DNA of 64,000 nucleotides from the NCBI RefSeq assembly GCF_014839835.1, contig NC_071646.1:1054001-1118000 (forward strand), given 5' to 3'. The position numbers and the translations under genes are program-made. Each line of letters opens with the position of its first letter. The first letter of the stretch is position 1. The notes under the pieces were generated by a model. It worked only from the letters and a program-made list of their open reading frames with translations, was not told the origin of the DNA and made no database searches. This stretch comes from Dryobates pubescens (lineage: Eukaryota > Chordata > Aves > Piciformes > Picidae). Below are positions 57,537 through 64,000 of this stretch, one piece after another.

Positions 57537-57705
57537 ACCACACTGCACCAACACTGCACCAACACTGCACCAACACTGCACCACACTGCACCACACTGCA
57601 CCAACACTGCACCACACTGCACCACACTGCACCAACACTGCACCACACTGCACCACACTGCACCAACACTGCACCAACACTGCACCAACACTGCACCAAC
57701 ACTGC
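57537..57705. repeat. Ordered 10/11-bp tandem repeat, 16 units
   Basis: Units are S = ACCACACTGC (10 bp) or L = ACCAACACTGC (11 bp). The order is S LLL SS L SS L SS LLLL, which sums exactly to 169 bp. The inner part is a threefold repeat of a 31-bp block (L S S). Confidence 0.97.
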
Positions 57706-58359
57706 TCTGCCCAGGCTGTGACAAATGGGGGAGGCTCAGCTGGCAGCAGGCAGTGGCTGGGCACATCCAGCCAAGGGACTTTGGCTTCCCAGGCTGAGCT
57801 CTGAGCAGTGCCCACGGCAGAGAGTGGTTTGGTTCTCCTCCCACCTGAGCTCCAGGGGCTCCTGGCACTCAGGGAAGGCAAACTGCCAGCAGAGTTTGAG
57901 TTCTCAGCCTGGGCAGGGAGAGGCAGGAGCTGGGGAGATGCATGGCTCAGAGAGAAGAGGAAGAGCTCCGGAGGGCTGCAGCTTCAAAGGCACTCAGCAG
58001 ATCCTTTTGTTCCCAGGGGCTGGGCTCACCCCCAGCAGCAGCTGAGCTGTGGTGGGAGCCAGCCCCCTCCCCTGCCATGCCTCTGAGGAGGAGTTCAGAG
58101 GTGAGGCCTGTTGGGAGCTGCCATCCTGGGGCCATGGATCTCAAGCACAGCTCAAAGGGTCTGAGGAGAGGCTGCCAGGGACTCGCTGCCCCCTCAAAGC
58201 AGCCACCTGGGCACCCCTGCCAGGCCCTGCTGTGACTTGGCCATCAGCCTCTGCAGGACCTGGCCAGTCATGGGCTGCAGTGGGCTTGGCCTGTGTGGCA
58301 TCTGGAGCCCTCCCAGTGCAGAATGTGAGGGCAGAGCCAGGGGACTGGCTGAGCCCCCA
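57706..58359. other. Unique sequence upstream of CCND3
   Basis: No gene or repeat recognised. Confidence 0.5.
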
Positions 58360-58690
58360 GGTCCCATCCAGCCTGGCCTTGAACACCTCCAGGGAGGAGG
58401 CAGCCACAGCCTCCCTGGGCAGCCTGTGCCAGAGTCTCCCTATCCTCACTGGGAAGAATTCCTTCCTCACCTCCAGTCTCAATCTGCCCCCCCCAGGCTT
58501 CACCCCATTGCCCCTCATCCCATCACCACAATCCCTGCCCAGCTCTCCTGGAGCCTCCCTCAGGTACTGCTCTGAGGTCCCCCTGCAGCCTTCTCTTTCT
58601 CCAGGCTGAAGAGCCCCAACTCTCCCAGCCTGTCCTCTCAGGGGAGGCTCTCCAGCCTTCCTCTGGACCTGCTCCTGCAGCCTGATGTCC
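58360..58690 (-). mobile_element. CR1 LINE fragment
   Basis: Antisense CR1: CCATCCAGCCTGGCCTTGAA, AGCCACAGCCTCCCTGGGCA, CACCTCCAGTCTCAATCTGC and TCTCCAGGCTGAAGAGCCCC. Confidence 0.95.
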
Positions 58691-58778
58691 CTGTGCTGCT
58701 GGGGACACCACCCCCCGCAGCCCCCTCCCCCGGCGCGGCTGCAGGGCATCGCTGCCTCCCGGGCCCCTTCCCTGCGCT

Positions 58779-59092
58779 CAGGCTCCGGGGCAGAGGGGCT
58801 CAGTGTGCAGCTGCCACCCGGGGTGAGATGCAGCTCTTTGGTGGCTCAGGGGGCTCGGGGCAGAGGGGCTCAGTGTGCAGCTGCCACCTGGCTGCCCGGG
58901 GCGAGATGCAGCTCTTCGGTGGCTCAGGGGGCTCGGGGCAGAGGGGCTCAGTGTGCAGCTGCCACCTGGCTGCCCGGGGCGAGATGCAGCTCTTCGGTGG
59001 CTCAGGGGGCTCGGGGCAGAGGGGCTCAGTGTGCAGCTGCTGCCCAGGGCAAGATGCAGCTCTTCGGTGGCTCAGGGGGCTCGGGGCAGTCC
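58779..59092. repeat. 78-bp tandem repeat, about four units
   Basis: The unit runs GATGCAGCTCTTCGGTGGCT, CAGGGGGCTCGGGGCAGAGG, GGCTCAGTGTGCAGCTGCCA and CCTGGCTGCCCGGGGCGA. Two inner units are almost identical, and the first and last copies are shorter. The 78-bp length is a multiple of three, so reading frames run through it. Confidence 0.95.
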
Positions 59093-60184
59093 CCTGCCCG
59101 GCACACAGGGGCCAGCAGGAGCTCCCCAGGCACGGCTCAGGCCCTGTGCTGCCGCCCCCAGCGCCGCTGCCCGCGGAAGGGCTTTGGAGGTGGAACAAAG
59201 GGCTGGGAGCAGCCTCGGTGGAGCCAGCAGCAGATCCCACTGGGAAAAAAACCCCAGAAACAAACCAACAAAAGCCAGCAAAGTCCTTTCTGCTGGCGAG
59301 GGGCAGTGAAAGGAAGGGGATCTGGGGCTCCTCAGCTAACTGCTGGGCCTGGGAGTGCTTGAAAGGTTTCCTAGAGACAACAGCGCAGGGCATGGAAATG
59401 TTTTCCTTTTGCAGCACCACTCCTGCCTCCTCCTCCTCCTCCTCCTCAGTGCACCAACCTAAGCATGACCCCTGGGGATTTGACAGCTAACAACCACTCC
59501 TGGCTCCTGCCACTTCCTTCTGAGCCTTCCATGCCAGCTCCTTGCGATTCCTGAGCAGGATTCCAAGCCAGGAGCTGCTGAGCTGCTCTCTGGGCCTCAA
59601 GGCTCTCTCTTGCATCCTGCCCTGCACAAGGAGATGCTGAACCACCTGCTCCAGAGGCAGGAGCAAGAGAGGCTTCCTGCAGGCTGCTTGGGCAGGGTTC
59701 TGCCTTCCTCTGCTCAGCTCCAGTGGCCCTGCTCAAGGAGCCTCCTCTGGGCTGAGCACACAGCAAGCTGCCCAGAGGGGCTGAGGAGCCTGACCTCCCC
59801 TTGCCCAGGCAACAAGAACCTGAAGCAGAGCCTGCAGTGAGAGGAAGAAGGAAGCACTGCAAAGCAGCAGTGCCAGGGCTTGGGGGTGGACTCCCAGCTG
59901 CCCTCTGCCCTGCTCAGGGGCCTGGGCAGTTCCTTTAGCTCCTTCCTGCCTCAGTTTCCCTCCGGCCAAAGGGAGCCAAGAAGGTGCCCAGTGAGCCCAG
60001 CAGAGCTGCTGCCTTCTTCCCAGGGCTCCCATGGAGCAGAGCAGGGCAGGCAGGGACAAGTCACTGCTGGGGAGATTCCAGTGGGAATCCAGAAGCAAAC
60101 CATTGCCCCTGAGAACAGCTGGGCACTGGAACCATCTCCCAGGGGATGGATTCAGCTGCACTGGACAGCTGGAAGCCTCAGCTG
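59093..60184. other. Unique sequence upstream of CCND3
   Basis: No gene or CR1 recognised. A short CTCCTCCTCCTCCTC run is at 59427-59448. Confidence 0.5.
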
Positions 60185-60285
60185 GGCAGGGTGCTGGGCC
60201 AGCTCACTTCACTTACACTGTGACCCCAAGGCTGATCCCTGGGGTCCCTTCCAACCTGGGATTCACTCTCTGTGATTTTCACTCT
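60185..60285 (+). mobile_element. Diverged CR1 3' end
   Basis: GGCTGATCCCTGGGGTCCCT then TCCAACCTGGGATTCACTCT resembles the CR1 3' end; the rest is weak. Confidence 0.55.
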
Positions 60286-61377
60286 GAGCTTCCCAGGTGC
60301 CAGGGGAACCCCAGCACAGGCTCTGGTTGTGCCCTTCCCTGGCACTCAGCCTCCTCCACTGCCACCCAGGTGACTGAGCACTCAGGCTGCTCCTTCACCA
60401 AAGGGGTTCCAGGCCTTCAAGCTGGGAGAGAGCACAAATCCCCCAGGTGAAAGATGCTGCAGGCTGCTGGCTTCAGCAGAGCTCCACCAGCAAGGAAGCA
60501 AAGGATTTGATCCCCCCTGCAAAGGACATCCTGCAGCAGACCCTCAGAAAGGGTCCTGGCAGTGGACTTGGTGAGAAGGATTCAGCTCCAGGCAGGATTT
60601 AAGGCTGGCCAGCCAGGTGCTGGCTTTTGTGGTGACTGCTCCCAGAAGGGAGGGGGATGGAAACCCAGCACAGACCTGAGCCCTAAGGAGCAGCAGCAAT
60701 GCTCTGAAGGCCTCACAAAGATACCCAGCAGAGGCTGCAGCCCAGCTGGCCCCAAGCCACCCTGGCACAGGGCTGCTGAAAGGGCAGCTCCCCAGCTGCC
60801 AGCACCTCCAGCAGGGACCCAACCTCCCTCCACCTGCCAGGGAGATGGAAGCAGCTCCAGAAGCCTCACAGAGGCCTTGGAGGCTCCAGAGGGGCTGGGA
60901 AGGTGCTCAGCTTCTCCACCTGCACCACAGGGGCACAGCCTCTGCCCCCTTCAGCTCTCTCCTTGCCTGCCTCAAGGCTCTGCTCTGGGGAGAGGAGGAA
61001 GCAGGGCTTGGCTGTGACACCCCCAGGGGAAACGTTTGATCAGGCTGCTGGCCACCAGCACAGCCTGTGGGTCTGTCTGTCTGTCTGTCCAGGCCCCAGC
61101 TCTGCCTCCCAGCCTCACCACAAAGCTCTCCCTGCACTGTGCCACAGGCTGCAGCTGGGCAGGGAACATTTCCCCCATGCCACAAAGATCTTCCTGCCCT
61201 GCACCAGGCTGACCCCAGGCCCCCTGAGTGCCTCTGGCCTCGTCTGCCACAGAGCCTTGTGCAGCCCTGCTGCCTCTGCCTGCCCTCCCCTTCCCAGAAA
61301 GCCTTCATCCTGGGGCCACCTGCAGGCTGCCTGCCCCAGGGGAAGGTCCCAGGGGGTCCCATCCCCCTGCAGGGGGC
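60286..61377. other. Unique sequence upstream of CCND3
   Basis: A (GTCT)n run lies at 61071-61089. No gene recognised. Confidence 0.5.
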
Positions 61378-61525
61378 TGCAGGACAGGAGGCAATGGGCT
61401 GGAGCTGGAGCAGGGGAGGTTTGGATTGGACCTCAGGAGGAAGTTCTTCCCTCTGGGGGTGGTTTGACAGCCAAGGGGCTGCCCAGGGAGGCTGTGGATG
61501 CCTCCTCCCTGGAAGTGGCTCCTAG
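61378..61525 (+). mobile_element. CR1 fragment
   Basis: Sense CR1: GGGGAGGTTTGGATTGGACC, TCAGGAGGAAGTTCTTCCCT and GCTGCCCAGGGAGGCTGTGG. Confidence 0.85.
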
Positions 61526-62804
61526 TCCAAGCTCCTCCTGCTCCCTGGGCCAGGCCACTGTCCCCTCCTGCCCTGCAACCCAGCTGCCCCCCACACCCTG
61601 CAGAGGGAACCTCCTGTGCTCTCTCTCTCTCCACTGCCAGGTCTTCACCTATCTGTGCAGGAGGCTCTCCATGCCTGGGCCTCCCTCCCAGCCCCTGCAC
61701 TATCTGCAGCACACATCCAGGCCAGAGATAAGCAAAAGGTCCCTTTGTGCTCCTGGCCCCTGCCTGGCTTTCTCAGAACCCAGCTGCCCCCAACAGAGAG
61801 GGAAGACAAACAGCTGCACAGGGCCAGCACTGATAGTGCTCCAGGGAGCCCCTGGCACCACCTCCTGATGCCCAGGCAGAGGCAGAGGCTGCCCCAAGGC
61901 ACTGGCAGGCTCCTAACCCCCCCCAGAGAAGGCCAAGCGGAGAGAGGAGCTGGTGGCACTGCCAGAGGAGGCTGTGCCATGGCCATTGCTGCCAGGCAGG
62001 CAGCTGGCACAGGCTGATGTGTGCAGGCAACAAGGGCACCCACTGATGGCCTGGCAGAGCTGGGGCTGCACTGCTCTGCTGCAGGCTGGCAGGAAAGCCA
62101 AGGGCAGCTCTCAGAGAGGGAGAGATTGATGCTGGGGCTGGGAGGGGGCTCAGAGCCTCAGCTTCACCTCCACAGCCCAAGAGGAGGTGGGGGATGGGCA
62201 GAAGGGATGGGGCCCAGGGGCAGTGCTGCACCACCCTGTGCTGAGCCTTCTGGGGCTGAGTTCTGCATGGCCCTGGCTGCCCCATGCCTCAGTTTCCCCT
62301 TCCCCAGCCCCTGGGGGCTGATGGAAGGAGACCTTCCCAGAGCTCAGCTCTGGGAGCCCCCCTGCACTTCTGGGGCCTTCTCTTTTCCTCCTTCCCCAAC
62401 CCCTGGCTGGGCACAAACACCAAGTGCCCAGGGAGCAGAGAGCCAGAGCCTCCTGCCTTTGATTCATGAGGCCTCCACGCAGTTCAGTTTGCCTCCCCCT
62501 GCAGTTCCCACGGGAAAAGCTGCTCTGCACTTCCTACCCAAGCCCAGTTTGTCCTGCAGGGTTGGGAGCTGGGAGACAAGAAGCCTCCTCCTGCCCTTGC
62601 TGGGCCTGAGCTGGGCCTGCTGTGCCCCCTCCTGCTGGGCTGAGCCTGGGGGAGGAAACAGAGGGGGCAGGTGAGTGGCACCCTGAGCTTGCCTGGGGAG
62701 CTGGCAGCAGGTTCAGCAGTGCCCAGGGCAGGGCAGGAAGCTGTGCAGGGTGCTGGCAAACATCCTGCCTGCACAGCACCCCCAGCACTGCACCCAGCTG
62801 CACA

Positions 62805-62885
62805 GCCCAGGCTGGGGCACCCCTGCTGCTGCTGCTGCTGCAGCCCAGGCCTGGGCACCCCTGCTGCTGCTGCTGCTGCAGCCCA
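62805..62885. repeat. Duplicated (CTG)n block
   Basis: A 38-bp-class unit, (CTG)5-6 followed by CAGCCCAGGCCTGGGCACCC, is present twice, with a related flank GCCCAGGCTGGGGCACCC before it. Confidence 0.85.
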
Positions 62886-63629
62886 GGAGGAAGGTTGGGA
62901 GAGGCCTGGGAGCTGCTGGTGGAAATCACCAAGTCCCTGCCCTAATCTTTTGCCTTCTGCCCCTCCAGTGCCCAGTGAAAGCCTTTCTGCCTCACTGCCT
63001 GAGCTCTGCTGGGGCCTGGGGCTCTCACAGCACCAAGAGATTTGCACTCCCCTCCAGCACTGGGCTTTGCACTGCTGGGGTTGGTGGTTTCACAGCCTCC
63101 TGCCAGGGCAGCTCCCTCCTCCTCCTCCTCCTGCCCTGCTCCCCTCCTCTGTATCACCATCCCCTGCTCCTGGGGTGGCTGTGAAGTGATGCCAAGTGCC
63201 AGCACCAATTGTTTCAGGGCAGAGATTGTGATCTGCCTGCAGGAGAGGGGAGAGAGCTCCCTCAGCCAAGGGCCAGCTGCTGCTGTGAGCACATCAGGCA
63301 GGGCCAGCAGCAGCTAACAGCTGCCCTGCAGCCTGGCTCAGCAGCTTGCTCAGCCCTGTGCCAGCAGGTTGCTGTCCATGCAAACAGCTCTCCACCTTTG
63401 CTTCTGTTCCCAGGCACACACTGCCTGAGAGTCCTCTTCATCCTCCTCAGTCATGAGCTCTGGGCCAGAGGCTGAGCCTCTCCCCCTGCCCCTGCCAGGG
63501 CTGAGCCTCTCTCCCCCTGCCCCTGCCAGGGCTCCCTGCCAGGTGCTGCAGGACAACCAGAGCAGACCCCAGCCAGAGCCACCCCAACCCCAGTGTGGAC
63601 AAGAGGGAGCTCAGCCCCTGCCCAGGGCA

Positions 63630-63705
63630 GCCTGGGAGGGCAGCCTGGGAGGGCAGCCTGGGAGGGCAGCCTGGGAGGGCAGCCTGGGAGGGCAGCCTGG
63701 CAGCA
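63630..63705. repeat. 14-bp tandem repeat, five to six units
   Basis: The unit GGCAGCCTGGGAGG is repeated head to tail almost without change. Confidence 0.95.
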
Positions 63706-64000
63706 TTGCTGTGTGCCAGGGAGGTGCAACAGGCTGGGAGGCAGAGCTGGTGTCAGCCATCAGCTGCACCCCTGGGCCCTCAGCAGGCTCCCAGGGGCAG
63801 CACAGGAGCAGCTCTCAGCCCTTTCAGCCCCACAGCTCATTTGTACCTGCAGAGCTGCTGAGCACAGGCTCAGGCTGCTTGGTCACTTCCTGCACAGCAG
63901 GAGCTCAGCAACGATCTCTGCTCACCTGCAGGAGCAGCTGAGAGCCACAGCACAGCCCCAGGCACAGAGCAGTTCCTGCTCCCCACCTCCTGCCCCTGGC

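Larger units (their letters stand above)
61526..64000. other. GC-rich unique sequence to the right edge, no supportable gene
   Basis: The next gene in human synteny, TAF8, is not recognised here. Two small tandem repeats are listed separately. Confidence 0.5.

Noticed and set aside
57079-57881. Cys/Trp/Val-rich open frames (CWCSVGAV repeats) on the minus strand
   Set aside because: They are translations of the 10/11-bp tandem repeat and its flanks, open in several frames at once.
49620-64000. TAF8, expected next in human synteny
   Set aside because: I searched the listed open frames for TAF8-like segments and found none; the gene probably lies beyond the right edge.
1-64000. Endogenous retrovirus, LTR or DNA-transposon copies, CRISPR arrays, tRNA genes
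   Set aside because: No LTR pairs, retroviral-type open frames, inverted terminal repeats, spacer arrays or cloverleaf-like sequences were recognised by eye; the dispersed repeats seen are CR1.

Overview
The window is nuclear DNA from a bird. It holds four vertebrate genes in the order USP49 (-), MED20 (-), BYSL (+), CCND3 (-), the order known from human 6p21.1. Between and inside them lie more than thirty 5'-truncated CR1 retrotransposon pieces. CR1 dominance, very short introns and high GC with CpG islands all fit a bird microchromosome. The heavy CR1 load would suit a lineage rich in CR1, such as woodpeckers and allies, but the sequence alone does not prove this.

Layout. Positions 1-4342 hold the complete coding part of USP49, with five coding exons packed into 4.2 kb. 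Positions 4343-24600 are read as its long 5' intron and CpG-island promoter. The intron carries a 26-bp minisatellite just upstream of the first coding exon, many CR1 pieces, and a block from 18.1 kb to 25.0 kb with no recognisable CR1. Positions 24989-27200 are intergenic. MED20 (27594-30151) and BYSL (30351-33376) are divergent and share a 199-bp promoter with two copies of an ETS/GC-box module. BYSL converges on CCND3, whose 3'UTR ends near 35.03 kb. CCND3 runs to its start codon at 49139 and a CpG island. Positions 49.6-64 kb lie upstream of CCND3 and show no supportable coding exon, only CR1 pieces and several tandem repeats.

The four gene models were spliced by hand. All junctions are GT-AG with consistent phases, giving 697 aa (USP49), 212 aa (MED20), 444 aa (BYSL) and 291 aa (CCND3), close to the human lengths as I recall them. 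Their products act in nuclear regulation (an H2B deubiquitinase, a Mediator head subunit, a G1 cyclin) and in 40S ribosome assembly (BYSL). They are neighbours by conserved synteny, not a pathway.

I saw no clear undescribed system. The most interesting non-genic signals are a SOX-dimer-like palindrome with a TCF/LEF site in USP49 intron 1, a second intronic site sharing its motifs, the ordered 10/11-bp repeat near 57.6 kb, and the in-frame 78-bp repeat near 58.9 kb. I recognised no endogenous retrovirus, LTR element, DNA transposon, tRNA gene or CRISPR array.
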